DNA from: Spirosoma pollinicola
Lineage (GTDB): Bacteria; Bacteroidota; Bacteroidia; Cytophagales; Spirosomataceae
DNA: 64,000 bases
Direction: 5' to 3'
Assembly (NCBI RefSeq): GCF_002831565.1
Contig: NZ_CP025096.1
Coordinates: 5,000,609 to 5,064,608, forward strand
A program made the translations under genes and the position numbers. Numbering within the stretch: position 1 is the first letter of the stretch; each line of letters opens with the position of its first letter. This document shows, piece after piece, positions 48,853-57,678 of the stretch. The notes below the pieces were generated by a model, which saw only the letters and a list, made by a program, of their open reading frames with translations, was not told the origin of the DNA and ran no database searches.

Positions 48853-49224
48853 TCAGGAAAACGGAATTTGATCATCTGTAATTTGTTCAGCCAGTTCCTC
48901 CGTTGTAAAACACGCTAGCTGAATTGCCGAAAAATAACCGATAATCCGCGTGTTGTTGTCATTAGCTAAAGGTGTTGTTTGTAAGGGCATTTGTGAATGA
49001 TGGTCAGCATTAAAAGCACTTGGGCTAAAATAAAGGTGATTTTCTTGATCAAGGATAGCTGCGTAGGCGGTGGAGTCACTTTGCTGGAGTTTCTCCGGCA
49101 TCACGTCTTCAAATGCTTTGGACAAGCCAGCCGCTAGTGACAATTTAGTGAGCATGATTTCTGAGTCGTTTTCGATTAAAAATAGAGTTGCTTGTTGGAT
49201 GGTAAACACCTGGCTAGCGGCCAT
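48853..49224 (-). CDS. hypothetical protein of the mobile-like block
   Basis: A 123-residue soluble protein (MAASQVFTIQQATLFLIEND), no motif recognised. It overlaps the end of the upstream gene (49214-49489) by 11 nt with this ATG, or by 26 nt with a GTG at 49239. Either way the two are translationally coupled. Confidence 0.55.
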   Translation of the reverse strand: MAASQVFTIQQATLFLIENDSEIMLTKLSLAAGLSKAFEDVMPEKLQQSDSTAYAAILDQENHLYFSPSAFNADHHSQMPLQTTPLANDNNTRIIGYFSAIQLACFTTEELAEQITDDQIPFS

Positions 49225-49489
49225 CTTTAATGCGGCCACTACCCGTTAGTTTCTTACTTGATACATGAACGGTGTAATGCGCCCTTTCTTCGTCCTGAAC
49301 CGTAAAACCTAACTGCGTGGCACCGTAAGCCATGACCTGACGGATTTGAGACTCAAACTGATCGAACTGCAAAATGGCATCGGCGGGTTGATCAATTCGT
49401 TGCCAGCGGAGCTGGGGATGGTAGTATTCAGTAAAGGCAATTACCGTGGCCTGCGGGTAGGCTTCTGTAATAATTGGGTAGTTCAACAT
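49214..49489 (-). CDS. hypothetical protein of the mobile-like block
   Basis: A 91-residue protein (MLNYPIITEAYPQATVIAFTEYY), mixed alpha/beta, basic C-terminus (SSKKLTGSGRIKDGR). No family recognised. Starts 13 nt after the stop of the AbiEii-like gene and overlaps the next gene, so it is in one operon with both. Confidence 0.55.
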   Translation of the reverse strand: MLNYPIITEAYPQATVIAFTEYYHPQLRWQRIDQPADAILQFDQFESQIRQVMAYGATQLGFTVQDEERAHYTVHVSSKKLTGSGRIKDGR

Positions 49490-49502
49490 AAATTAAATGA
49501 AG

Positions 49503-50288
49503 TTAAGTCACTCGACGGGTACTGATTGGTCGGGATACCTGAGCAGAGGGCGTTTTCGGTTGACTCGGGAGCGCCTTGGCTGGGGCGGACGACTTTAGAT
49601 CGGTCAGGTGAGGATTCCCGGGTTTAAGCAAACGGGGTGCTTTCAGTGTTGGTATTTCAGAGGGGTGCTGAACGGCTTTTGCCATAATTTTCTTTACCTG
49701 GTCCCAACTCCTGCCGTTTCGAACATCAACTTTGGTTGAATCTGCTTCAGCATCCGTAAAGAAAGTAAGCGCCCGGCGAGTATGGCTCATCGCCATCTGG
49801 GAGGGCGAAAACTGACGCTGATAGTTTTTGAGTACCTCTTTTAAGGGCATCCGTTGGAGGATCTCCGCCAGATCGTAAAAATCACGGCGTAATCCGCGGT
49901 TAGCCACAGCGTGAACTTTCATCGCTACGGCATCCCTTAGATCCAGAAATCGTATATTCTGCTCCGCCAGGGGGGCATGCTGCATCTGATAAGGAAATCG
50001 GATCATATCAAATTTTACCCCATCCAAAAAACCTCGAATACCCAAATCACTTTGTGAATACACATCGACACGAGCGCCAAAGGTTTGCTCCATGAATTTC
50101 TTCATGGCCCCTGGCGGAATGGCTTTGGGCGTAAACAAATCAATATCCGTACTTTGCCGGTGGCCCAGGTGCAGGGCAATTGCCCCACCACCGCATAGTA
50201 AAAACCCGGCTTGCTCCAGCTCCCGATTCGTCATCAATTCCTGCAGCAACTGGTAGGGTTTTGTATCGATGGTTTGGAGATGATACAT
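49503..50288 (-). CDS. AbiEii/MenT-like nucleotidyltransferase, probable toxin
   Basis: A 261-residue protein. The nucleotidyltransferase signature is intact: GGGAIALHLGHRQSTDIDLF (Gly33-Gly35, Asp48, Asp50), a further acidic residue in GVKFDMI (Asp95), and the AbiEii-specific AVAMKVHAVANRGLRRDFYDL (Lys125, Asp137, Asp140). Such enzymes serve as toxins in AbiE and MenAT systems and add nucleotides to tRNA acceptor ends. The C-terminal 60 residues are low-complexity, Pro/Ser/Lys-rich and probably disordered. A DUF6922 gene 158 nt upstream on the same strand is the likely antitoxin; no AbiEi/COG5340 partner is present. Confidence 0.8.
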   Translation of the reverse strand: MYHLQTIDTKPYQLLQELMTNRELEQAGFLLCGGGAIALHLGHRQSTDIDLFTPKAIPPGAMKKFMEQTFGARVDVYSQSDLGIRGFLDGVKFDMIRFPYQMQHAPLAEQNIRFLDLRDAVAMKVHAVANRGLRRDFYDLAEILQRMPLKEVLKNYQRQFSPSQMAMSHTRRALTFFTDAEADSTKVDVRNGRSWDQVKKIMAKAVQHPSEIPTLKAPRLLKPGNPHLTDLKSSAPAKALPSQPKTPSAQVSRPISTRRVT

Positions 50289-50446
50289 GCGGGCTTTTTA
50301 TTTTCAGGCTTATTTTAAATTCTGTAATCGTGTGGATTCATTTGGTGCTTCTCATGACCTTTTACTTTAAAGCTTGTTTCAGTTTGTCCCTCGATAAGGT
50401 TACGAATAAGAAGAGTTGACTGATGATAAGCGCGCTCCTAATTGCG

Positions 50447-50803
50447 TTAAAACGAAGCATGCTTCAGCTGTGATAAGTCCAGTCGTTTGTAAGCCCGGTA
50501 CATTTCCGGTTTTAGATTCAGCCAAATGGCCGTGAGGGAAATAGTCGATGACTGCAATTCAGCGGTATTCAATAACGCTTGTTTAATCGTCTCCAGATCA
50601 AAAAAATCGATTATGGCCAGCTTGTCTTCATGGGTGCCCGCATCAAAAACGCGCGCGATAATTGTCTGCCGATCCTGATCGTCATCGATATTGAGCGAGT
50701 CGACGTCGTAGCCCCATAAACTGCGGGTGGAGATCTGCAACGACTTGCGGGATGTAGCCGGTTTGCCGGTTGCCAGGTTAGGGATTGAATGATCTAAAGC
50801 CAT
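50447..50803 (-). CDS. DUF6922-like protein, probable antitoxin partner
   Basis: A 118-residue protein. SLWGYDVDSLNIDDDQDRQ, TIIARVFDAGTHEDKLAII and ETIKQALLNTAELQSSTIS reproduce the DUF6922 pattern (an SLWD-type start, IIxRVhxxG, then IKxxL). DUF6922 proteins in Bacteroidota are commonly encoded next to AbiEii-type nucleotidyltransferases, as here, and are thought to be their antitoxins; that role is inference. An N-terminal polar tail (1-22) precedes the domain. Confidence 0.65.
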   Translation of the reverse strand: MALDHSIPNLATGKPATSRKSLQISTRSLWGYDVDSLNIDDDQDRQTIIARVFDAGTHEDKLAIIDFFDLETIKQALLNTAELQSSTISLTAIWLNLKPEMYRAYKRLDLSQLKHASF

Positions 50804-50994
50804 GATCTTTTAAACTAAAATGGATGAATAAACCTAAGTCTTATTGACCGAAAACAAAATAATTTTTTAAGCAAATTAGGCCAACAAATGAAATGATAAA
50901 ATTTATTGATTTTGAGGGCAATCAGGCGTTAAGGGTTTTACTGCAGAGATAAAAAAAGCCATCGCGTTGACCACGATGGCACGGGATGCTCAAT

Positions 50995-51402
50995 CTATAA
51001 ATCTTGCGGTGAGACTTTCTTCTCATAGGTGGTAATCAACCGCCCATGTTCATCGACAAGGTCAATTTGCTCAACAACTTCAATCGTAGGTGTGGCATTA
51101 GCTAGTCGGTAGCCAACGTACAGAGACATACCAATTTGAACAATTTCAGCGGCTATGGCGAGATAGAGCATCCACTGCCGCCCGGTTGCATCCTGTTTAA
51201 ACAAAGCAAAAACCATCTTTATTAGAAAAACGCTGATGGCCATACCAATGCGAAGCCGGCTGATGAAATAGGCCTCTGGTCCCAGTAGAATGGCGATGGT
51301 GAGCCGGATTGCCCCTACCAGGAAAGCCTGTATGTAGTAGGGAATATCAAACAGCTTAGGCACTTTAAACGGTAATGACAGGGGTTCAAAAAGGCGTTTC
51401 AT
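50995..51402 (-). CDS. membrane protein of unknown function
   Basis: A 135-residue protein with about three hydrophobic helices (residues 24-45, 50-68, 77-100) and a charged C-terminal tail (VVEQIDLVDEHGRLITTYEKK). No family recognised. Small membrane proteins of this kind are common cargo of conjugative elements. Confidence 0.55.
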   Translation of the reverse strand: MKRLFEPLSLPFKVPKLFDIPYYIQAFLVGAIRLTIAILLGPEAYFISRLRIGMAISVFLIKMVFALFKQDATGRQWMLYLAIAAEIVQIGMSLYVGYRLANATPTIEVVEQIDLVDEHGRLITTYEKKVSPQDL

Positions 51403-51586
51403 GACTAGGCGGGCGTCTTAAAGGTTTCTTCCCTATTCAATATACAATCTACTTCAAAAAGAATCGGGCTAATACGTCTGAAATGAGTACAAGAGCTTAT
51501 CATTTCTTCCCGGTTATCGCCCTGTTTTATTCGACGCGTTAAATAAACAGCCTAGCTGGTCAGGCACTCTAATCGATACAACTTAG

Positions 51587-52186
51587 CTACTGATCATGAT
51601 TTTCAATTGTAGACTGGTTAACCCGGGCGGGCAGCTTTGCATACTCTGGCGATCGGGCAATCTCCTGCTGTAGCTTCTGGCTTAATTCATCGTATATTTC
51701 CCAGTTCCAGTCTTTAAATGTCAGCGAATAAAAGTCATATGGACAATCGGATACGCCGGTGTCAGCGGGGAGTGGTTTAATCTGTTTTAACTCAGGATGG
51801 CAGGTTTCACCTTTTTTGGTTACCTGTACCGATAAAAGACTGGGAGTTCCTAACAGGGATAACAGATCAAATGGATAGGTAAGCTCCGATTCAGAAAAGT
51901 CATAGCCTCTCATCCCAATGACATCACGGTACAGGTGCGAGCTTTGCCGGAGTGATTGCGTGTATTCTTTATGGATCAGGACGGGACGCGGTTGCTTTTG
52001 AACGAGTTCATACTGATCCGGCAATACCCAAGTCAACAGTACTTTTGGCCGCTGATACAGTTGATTCGTTTGTTTGAATAGCTCATCCTGCGTTCCTTTT
52101 TCAACAATACGAAACAATATGCCCACGTATTCACCCGTGGTTAAGTCGGTTGGACTTTGCTGAATTATTGGCAATAGAAGGCTCAT
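51587..52186 (-). CDS. phage-type conserved protein (recombination/replication-cluster associated)
   Basis: A 199-residue protein with the motif order of a widespread phage protein found near recombination and replication genes: YVGILFRIVEKGTQDELFKQ, VLLTWVLPD, LIHKEYTQSLRQSSHLYRDV, GMRGYDFSESEL, YPFDLLSLLGTPSLLSVQVT, IKPLPADTG, PYDFYSLTF, LQQEIARSPEYAKL. Family members have no settled biochemical function. Its presence argues for a phage- or element-derived block. It lies 12 nt from the LytTR gene upstream, so co-transcription is likely. Confidence 0.6.
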   Translation of the reverse strand: MSLLLPIIQQSPTDLTTGEYVGILFRIVEKGTQDELFKQTNQLYQRPKVLLTWVLPDQYELVQKQPRPVLIHKEYTQSLRQSSHLYRDVIGMRGYDFSESELTYPFDLLSLLGTPSLLSVQVTKKGETCHPELKQIKPLPADTGVSDCPYDFYSLTFKDWNWEIYDELSQKLQQEIARSPEYAKLPARVNQSTIENHDQ

Positions 52187-52198
52187 CGTTGGTCTTAG

Positions 52199-52774
52199 TT
52201 AAAGGATTAAATCAAATAACTGGGGAGAGTCCTGCCGTCGTTCACGAAGGTGGCGTCGAGACCAGGGTAACTTCTCATCGGTTTTCAGCAGCAAATACCG
52301 GTCTTTCTGTCTCTTTTGTTGATCCAGTAAATACTGCTTTACGTAGATCGGATTAACCGCATGGGTTCGGTGAATTCGGACAAAATCGTGTAAGTATTTC
52401 GACACCCATTTTAGACTCATCGCTAATAAATAACGGGTATTATCCTTCAGATAAATGTAGCAATACCCTCCATTGCTTTCCAGTCGAATAATTTCTTCAT
52501 TGCGCAGAGGCTCCAGCTCAGATTTATTGCCATTAGCGTTCACCTCTCGATAGATCAGATAAGCCGGCTCCCCAACTATAATTGCATTTTGTGTATCGTT
52601 TGGCATTGTCGCTTCAGTTAACCATTCTAACTCGTCAGTTGAACAGGGTTCACTCGGCTTACAGGACGAAAGCCGATCATCATTTTCATCCGATACTCTT
52701 ATTTTTTCGGTACTTCCATGGTAGGTAGGAATTCTTAAATACCGGATCGTTGCATTAAGGCGTATACGGTGCAT
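52199..52774 (-). CDS. LytTR-domain DNA-binding regulator
   Basis: A 191-residue protein. The N-terminal 80 residues lack a receiver domain; residues about 85-180 form a LytTR DNA-binding domain (LRNEEIIRLESNGGYCYIYL, AMSLKWVSKYLHDFVRIHRTHAVNPIYVKQYL, LLLKTDEKLPWSRRHLRER). It is therefore a stand-alone LytTR regulator, not a two-component response regulator. Putative LytTR-like direct repeats occur at 56575-56603 and 407-435. It lies 130 nt downstream of topA on the same strand. Confidence 0.75.
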   Translation of the reverse strand: MHRIRLNATIRYLRIPTYHGSTEKIRVSDENDDRLSSCKPSEPCSTDELEWLTEATMPNDTQNAIIVGEPAYLIYREVNANGNKSELEPLRNEEIIRLESNGGYCYIYLKDNTRYLLAMSLKWVSKYLHDFVRIHRTHAVNPIYVKQYLLDQQKRQKDRYLLLKTDEKLPWSRRHLRERRQDSPQLFDLIL

Positions 52775-52904
52775 GGCTAAAGTAGCGTTTTTTGGGGAAT
52801 TTTAGAGGCGATGTACACCCAACCGTTTATATTAGGTTTCAAATAAATCTTTTTTTGAAGATATTTTTGTTTTTTTTTCGGTTCAAAAAACGCAAAAAAA
52901 GTAA

Positions 52905-55097
52905 CTACTTGTTAGTGGCTTTCCTTTTCCATTCCAGATAGGCTTTTATGATAGTCTGTGCATCAGCGGCCTTAATCGTTTTCATCTGGCTTTCCGTAGC
53001 AAACTGCTTAGGCAGTTTAGCGTTCGTAACCCCATCCGTTAGGTAGTACCCAAACTGCCCTTTCCTGACTTCGTATTTTCCGGCTTTGTGAATGATTGTA
53101 AGTCCTTTAGCAGCCGGTGCCGAAGAACTTGATTCTAACATTGGAATAGCAAGCTCCAGCGTTACCTCATCGGCGGCTAGCGACTCGACCCCCGTAAACG
53201 CATCGGCATATAAAAGGTACGTTCCCTGTTTTGAGGTACCGACCCGAACGGGTTTATTCTTATACTCCCCCAGTAATCGAGTAGCCGTTTCCCGCTTGGC
53301 ATCAGATAGCGTCGCTTCCACGTGAGCAATCATTCGCTGATGCATTTGATCATAGCTCTGAATAACAGTCAGAAATTTGCTTTTGCCTTCGACTATTTCG
53401 TCAAGTTGTTTCTCCATGCCTGCCGTAAATCCGTAGTCAATTAATGGGGAGAAATTCGCTTCAAGAAAATCGGCTAATTGAATACCCGTAGCCGTGGGGA
53501 CCAGTTTTGCTTTATCGCCCCCAACGGATTGTTGTTCGGTCGTGGTACGAATCGTCCCCTGTTTCAGCGTAATGATGGTTGTCGGCAATTTTCGGGCAGC
53601 TACATTGCCAGTTTCTGCATAATTCCGCTTTTGAATCGTCGATAGGATACTAGCGTAGGTAGATGGTCGTCCAATCCCTTTCTGTTCCATACTTTTAATC
53701 AGTGTTGCTTCATCAAATCGCTTAGGGGGCTGTCGGTAGGTTTGTTTACCCTGCATTTGATCGAGGCGCAGCGTTGTACCAACCGCTACGGGCGAAATAA
53801 CGGACTCGTCCTCACTTGCCTCCTCCTCATCAGACTCCGTATAGACAGCGCGGTAACCCTCAAAAATTAAGGTACTGGCTTTTGCCTGAAAGGTATCAAT
53901 GGGCTGCCCGGTGCCGATCGTTAGTATTGTCTCCTCGTACTGGGTTGGTTTCATTTGTGACGCCATGGCCCGCGTGTAGATGAGCCTATACAAGGATTGT
54001 TCATCCCCGTTAGTCCCCGCCATTCGAACATCCATATGAGTTGGTCGGATCGCTTCGTGGGCTTCCTGGGCATCCGCTTTGACGGGAAAGCGCCGGGGCT
54101 GAAAATAGGTTTCTCCGAATTGGCTAATGACCTGCTCTTGAATTGCCTCGACCGCTTCCAGGGATAGGTTGGGTGAATCAGTACGCATATACGTAATATG
54201 ACCAGCTGCGAATAACGCCTGAGCAACCTCCATAACCCGTTTTGCCCCCCATCGGTCATTTCCTTTGGATAGTTTGCGAATGGCTTCCTGCTGCAGAGAG
54301 GAGGTTGTGAAAGCCGGGCCAGGCTGCCGCAGTACCGGCTTGCTTTGTTTATCCAGCAAGCGCCACAACTTGCCGGTGGCACTATTTAGATAAGCCTGTA
54401 AAATAGGCAGTGCATTCATTTTTTGGCTGTCCGCTTCCCCCGCCCCTACGTAATTGGCTTTGATAAACTCATTTTTGGGGCTCGTAAAAACAGCCGTGAG
54501 CTTAAAGCTGAACTGATCTGTAAAGGAAGAGATCGTTTTCTCCCGCTCCACAATTAGCTTTAATGCAACACTCTGCACCCGGCCTGCCGTTAAGTTTTTA
54601 CCTGTTTTGCGCCGGGCGATATCCGAAACTTCGTAGCCGGCAATCCTGTCGATGGCCCGCCGGGCTTCCTGGGCTTTGACCAGGCTCATATTAATTGGCC
54701 GTCGGCTATCCAGCGCTGATTTAATAGCTGATTTGGTAATCTCCTGAAAGGTGGCTCGTTGTGCCTTGTCTGGTGATATGTTGAGCAACCGGCTCAAATG
54801 CCATGAAATGGCTTCGCCTTCCCGATCAGGGTCAGTGGCTAAAATCACATTATCAGCACCCACCTCCCGGACCAGGTTCTTTAGGCCAGTAACGACTTTT
54901 TCCTTATCCCGGCTTACCTGGTATGACATGCTGTAATTGCGCTCCCGGTTTATGCCTAATTCCTTTTCCGGCAGATCCTGAACGTGACCTACACTGGCCG
55001 CTACGTACCACTGGCCGCTACCATATAAATCATCGAGATATTGAAGTAATTTTTGCTTTTTATTTGGTGACTCAACAATGAGCAGATGCTTAGCCAT
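52905..55097 (-). CDS. topA: type IA DNA topoisomerase I (accessory, zinc-finger-less)
   Basis: A 730-residue topoisomerase IA. The Toprim domain is at the N-terminus with IVESPNKKQK (7-16) and the metal site TDPDREGE (Asp89, Asp91, Glu93, Glu95). The catalytic tyrosine is Tyr303 in ITYMRTDSP, with RPSTYASILSTIQ further on. The C-terminus holds one topoisomerase C-terminal repeat-like segment (GKYEVRKGQFGYYLTDG) but no CxxC zinc ribbon; I see no cysteine in the whole protein. Chromosomal Bacteroidota TopA is usually longer (about 800 residues), so this looks like a plasmid- or ICE-borne copy. It relaxes negative supercoils and may assist element replication or transfer. Confidence 0.88.
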   Translation of the reverse strand: MAKHLLIVESPNKKQKLLQYLDDLYGSGQWYVAASVGHVQDLPEKELGINRERNYSMSYQVSRDKEKVVTGLKNLVREVGADNVILATDPDREGEAISWHLSRLLNISPDKAQRATFQEITKSAIKSALDSRRPINMSLVKAQEARRAIDRIAGYEVSDIARRKTGKNLTAGRVQSVALKLIVEREKTISSFTDQFSFKLTAVFTSPKNEFIKANYVGAGEADSQKMNALPILQAYLNSATGKLWRLLDKQSKPVLRQPGPAFTTSSLQQEAIRKLSKGNDRWGAKRVMEVAQALFAAGHITYMRTDSPNLSLEAVEAIQEQVISQFGETYFQPRRFPVKADAQEAHEAIRPTHMDVRMAGTNGDEQSLYRLIYTRAMASQMKPTQYEETILTIGTGQPIDTFQAKASTLIFEGYRAVYTESDEEEASEDESVISPVAVGTTLRLDQMQGKQTYRQPPKRFDEATLIKSMEQKGIGRPSTYASILSTIQKRNYAETGNVAARKLPTTIITLKQGTIRTTTEQQSVGGDKAKLVPTATGIQLADFLEANFSPLIDYGFTAGMEKQLDEIVEGKSKFLTVIQSYDQMHQRMIAHVEATLSDAKRETATRLLGEYKNKPVRVGTSKQGTYLLYADAFTGVESLAADEVTLELAIPMLESSSSAPAAKGLTIIHKAGKYEVRKGQFGYYLTDGVTNAKLPKQFATESQMKTIKAADAQTIIKAYLEWKRKATNK

Positions 55098-55100
55098 GAA

Positions 55101-55427
55101 TCAAGAAAAGTAACGGGTTAGAAAATTAGATAGGTAAGCTGTCAACCCCACAAAAAGTACACGACCATAAAACCCCCATTCATAGGGCCTACCTTGACCA
55201 TTTGTACCCACGCAAAAGCGAACCGCTATCCAGCTTAGGCCGGTTGCCCAGAGAACACATTGTATCAAACGCCACAACCTCTCCAAAGACCCACCGGCTG
55301 TTCTTCTTGCCAGCAGTGAGCTGCTCAGGCGTCCAAACCAAAAATGAATAACTAACCCTAGGACTACGAGTAGCAGAAGTTGACTCCATAACGGCCAGTT
55401 TCCTATTTCTTGAGTAAACTTATTCAT
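55101..55427 (-). CDS. small membrane protein of unknown function
   Basis: A 108-residue protein with three hydrophobic stretches (LLLLVVLGLVIHFWF, LIQCVLWATGLSWIAV, VLFVGLTAYLSNFL). It overlaps the upstream gene by 8 nt and ends 3 nt before topA, so the three form one tight operon. No family recognised. Confidence 0.55.
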   Translation of the reverse strand: MNKFTQEIGNWPLWSQLLLLVVLGLVIHFWFGRLSSSLLARRTAGGSLERLWRLIQCVLWATGLSWIAVRFCVGTNGQGRPYEWGFYGRVLFVGLTAYLSNFLTRYFS

Positions 55428-55830
55428 CCGTATGCATCAGTCGATGAGCCGCATGAAAACAAGTTAGAAATAAGCCTTTTTGCTGATCTGCCATCAACGT
55501 TTGACAGCTTGAGAATTCATAATCGAATGGTACAATTCCTAAACTTATAAAGCTGTTGTGGACTTGTAAAGCGTCAATCAAATTTAAATCATCACCGGAT
55601 TCCATTAGGATGCCAACGTAAGGCATTTCAGGATCTTCGGTATCAATTACATAGACTACACCTACGCTGCCACACGGGTTATGGGGCCCATAATGCGGTT
55701 CAGCAAGGGTTACCAGCTGTCCGACTTGCCAAAGCTCAGGCAACGCATCAGCTTTTTGAGATAAATAGGGAAATTGATCCATTAGTGAGGCAAGAGGTTG
55801 AGCTATGTGGAAACCTTCAAAATGTTTCAT
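55420..55830 (-). CDS. hypothetical protein heading the topA operon
   Basis: A 136-residue soluble protein (MKHFEGFHIAQPLASLMDQF). A beta-rich centre (LVTLAEPHYGPHNPCGSVGVVYVIDTEDP split over two strands) looks like a small barrel domain. No family recognised. First gene of the minus-strand operon; the 986-bp gap upstream holds the 404-bp element and a LytTR-like repeat. Confidence 0.55.
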   Translation of the reverse strand: MKHFEGFHIAQPLASLMDQFPYLSQKADALPELWQVGQLVTLAEPHYGPHNPCGSVGVVYVIDTEDPEMPYVGILMESGDDLNLIDALQVHNSFISLGIVPFDYEFSSCQTLMADQQKGLFLTCFHAAHRLMHTDE

Positions 55831-55989
55831 AAATGTATAAATTTAAATACTTTTTGACCAAATTATACGGTCAATATTTTATGAATAAAATTTTTCGATC
55901 ATAGGTCGATGGTGTGGAAAATTTGAATCTCAGCGGTTAAGACTACCAGAAGTTGATCGGTCCGGTAAATGGAATTTGGTTTGTCTTAA

Positions 55990-56393
55990 GGTACCTGCCA
56001 ATATTCCGGGAAAATGTTTCGTCAGATAGGGTGTACTAATTGATAATCAGCAATTTAACTAGACGCCAACATCCCTCTTGCTACGAATGTTAATGGTTCG
56101 CCACTGCGGCAACTCCACTATTTTCATTGGATTTGTTCAGGTTAGCTCACTGATTCGCTGAATAGACTGAACCTTAATTGCTGAACAGGTTCGATTAACT
56201 AATTTGAGCACTCAAGAATGATTCTTTTGATCCTAGTCATGCTCGGTGAATGGTACATTCATACGTACGTTTCACTTTACTTCCTCATGACTCTCACAGA
56301 AATCCTACCCGCCGATCTTGTCCTATAACGTGCTTAAAATCAGAGTAATACTGCTGGCATATGAAACATTTTCCCGAAATGTTGGCAGGTACC
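55990..56393. mobile_element. 404-bp non-coding element with 31-bp terminal inverted repeats
   Basis: The left end (55990-56020, starting GGTACCTGCCAA) is the reverse complement of the right end (56363-56393, ending TTGGCAGGTACC) with 29 of 31 positions matching. The 342-bp interior has no convincing ORF on either strand. This is the form of a MITE or internally deleted IS. No clear target-site duplication was seen. It lies in the 986-bp gap 55831-56816, between the topA operon and its presumed upstream control region. Confidence 0.7.
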
Positions 56394-56574
56394 CAATATC
56401 CTCGACGTTAAAGAGATGCGGCTTAACAACGAGTTTTGCTAACTCGTCTAAAGCATTTTTTTGACCATGAGCCGTTACCATGATAGAGTTGGATTAGTTA
56501 AGTACATCCAAATTCGTACCTATTCACTTGTAATGGCAACAAAAGTTGGCGAAATAGCCTAATTAGTTGGTGAG

Positions 56575-56603
56575 GGGGTGAATGTCTTGTTTTAGGGGGT
56601 GAA
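56575..56603 (-). promoter_or_regulatory. GGGGTGAA direct repeat, 21-nt period (LytTR-type operator candidate)
   Basis: GGGGTGAA at 56575-56582 and 56596-56603, start to start 21 nt, each preceded by an extra G. Same motif and spacing as 407-435. Read on the minus strand it points to the topA operon, but the 404-bp element lies between. Confidence 0.45.
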
Positions 56604-56816
56604 GTGTAGGTATTCGCTCATCAGTAAGATACAATCTTACACATTTGATACTGTGTTGGGAGTTTTGCGAAATAGAGGTAAGTAGTCAGATAGGAGAGGA
56701 GTTAGTCTCACAAGCTCATATGCACCACTGAAAATTAGACTTTGATTTGTGAGATAACAAACGATTCCAAATGACAGATTTTGTACAAAGTGGCAAACGA
56801 CTCATTATTTAATTTG

Positions 56817-57263
56817 CTAGTCGTTGCGTTCCGTCCATTGATAGCAAGCACTTGTCTTGTTAAACCGTCGCACAAACACATTCCCATTGATAGCCGTAGT
56901 TTTTTCTTCAGGTACGCCAGCACAACTCGCTCGGACTTCCACGTAGACCTTTTGATTAGCTTTTAAGAGAGAATCGGGCAGAGTCAAGGCATATCCAGCG
57001 GGAATGCCGTTCACTTGAGGATGGGTATAGGGAGCTTGCTGAGCGGAATCGGCTAGAATATAGACCATCCAACTAAGTCGAATAGTTGTATCTGAACTTT
57101 CAATTGATGAAGTCCTAATGGTTAATCCTTGGCTAGGATTATAACACACTGGATCAACAAAAATATGAGCCGGTTTATCGCAAAAGTCGGGCAGTTTAGG
57201 CGCTGGACAACTCGTCATTCCCAACGTACCCACTAGTAAAGTCCCAAGATAAGTGAGTTTCAT
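56817..57263 (-). CDS. lipoprotein of unknown function
   Basis: A 148-residue protein with a lipoprotein signal (LGMTSC, Cys19). It is cysteine-rich (about five in the mature part, e.g. FCDKP, VCYNP, SCAGVP, ACYQW) and beta-rich, probably disulfide-stabilised. No family recognised. A GGCACTTATACTACA motif lies 38 nt upstream. Confidence 0.6.
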   Translation of the reverse strand: MKLTYLGTLLVGTLGMTSCPAPKLPDFCDKPAHIFVDPVCYNPSQGLTIRTSSIESSDTTIRLSWMVYILADSAQQAPYTHPQVNGIPAGYALTLPDSLLKANQKVYVEVRASCAGVPEEKTTAINGNVFVRRFNKTSACYQWTERND

Positions 57264-57678
57264 AACATATGTTTATTCGCTTAACGTAGGGGATTTTAAC
57301 TGTAGTATAAGTGCCATTATGATTACCGAAAGCCTTGATTCTACAAAATATAATGACGGATTTTGTATGAAACAGCAAACATACTCAAAGATGCTATGTA
57401 GAAGACATCAGCCATGAGCTTTCAACTTATTCCGGCGTAATTACAGACTCGCCACAATCTGCTTATAATTACTTGCTTGTTTTTGATATTGGTGATTCGA
57501 ATGAACAACTCGTCCATTTTGACTTATAGTTTGACGGCAATAAAGCAGATTTGTAAATACTGGTGTTGGTAAACGAAACCTTAGGTAACTATTCTTTTTG
57601 GGATATTCTTGTCCCTTAAACTGATGGGCCTTTTACAAAAGCCACTGGCCATAAGTTAACCTGAAGGAAAAGCTTCAA
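57264..57678. other. intergenic stretch
   Basis: 415 bp. Apart from the exported-gene motif at 57300-57315, no repeat, terminator or ORF of note was seen. Confidence 0.5.
57300..57315 (-). promoter_or_regulatory. GGCACTTATACTACAG motif
   Basis: On the minus strand, 38 nt before the lipoprotein gene ending at 56817. Confidence 0.45.
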
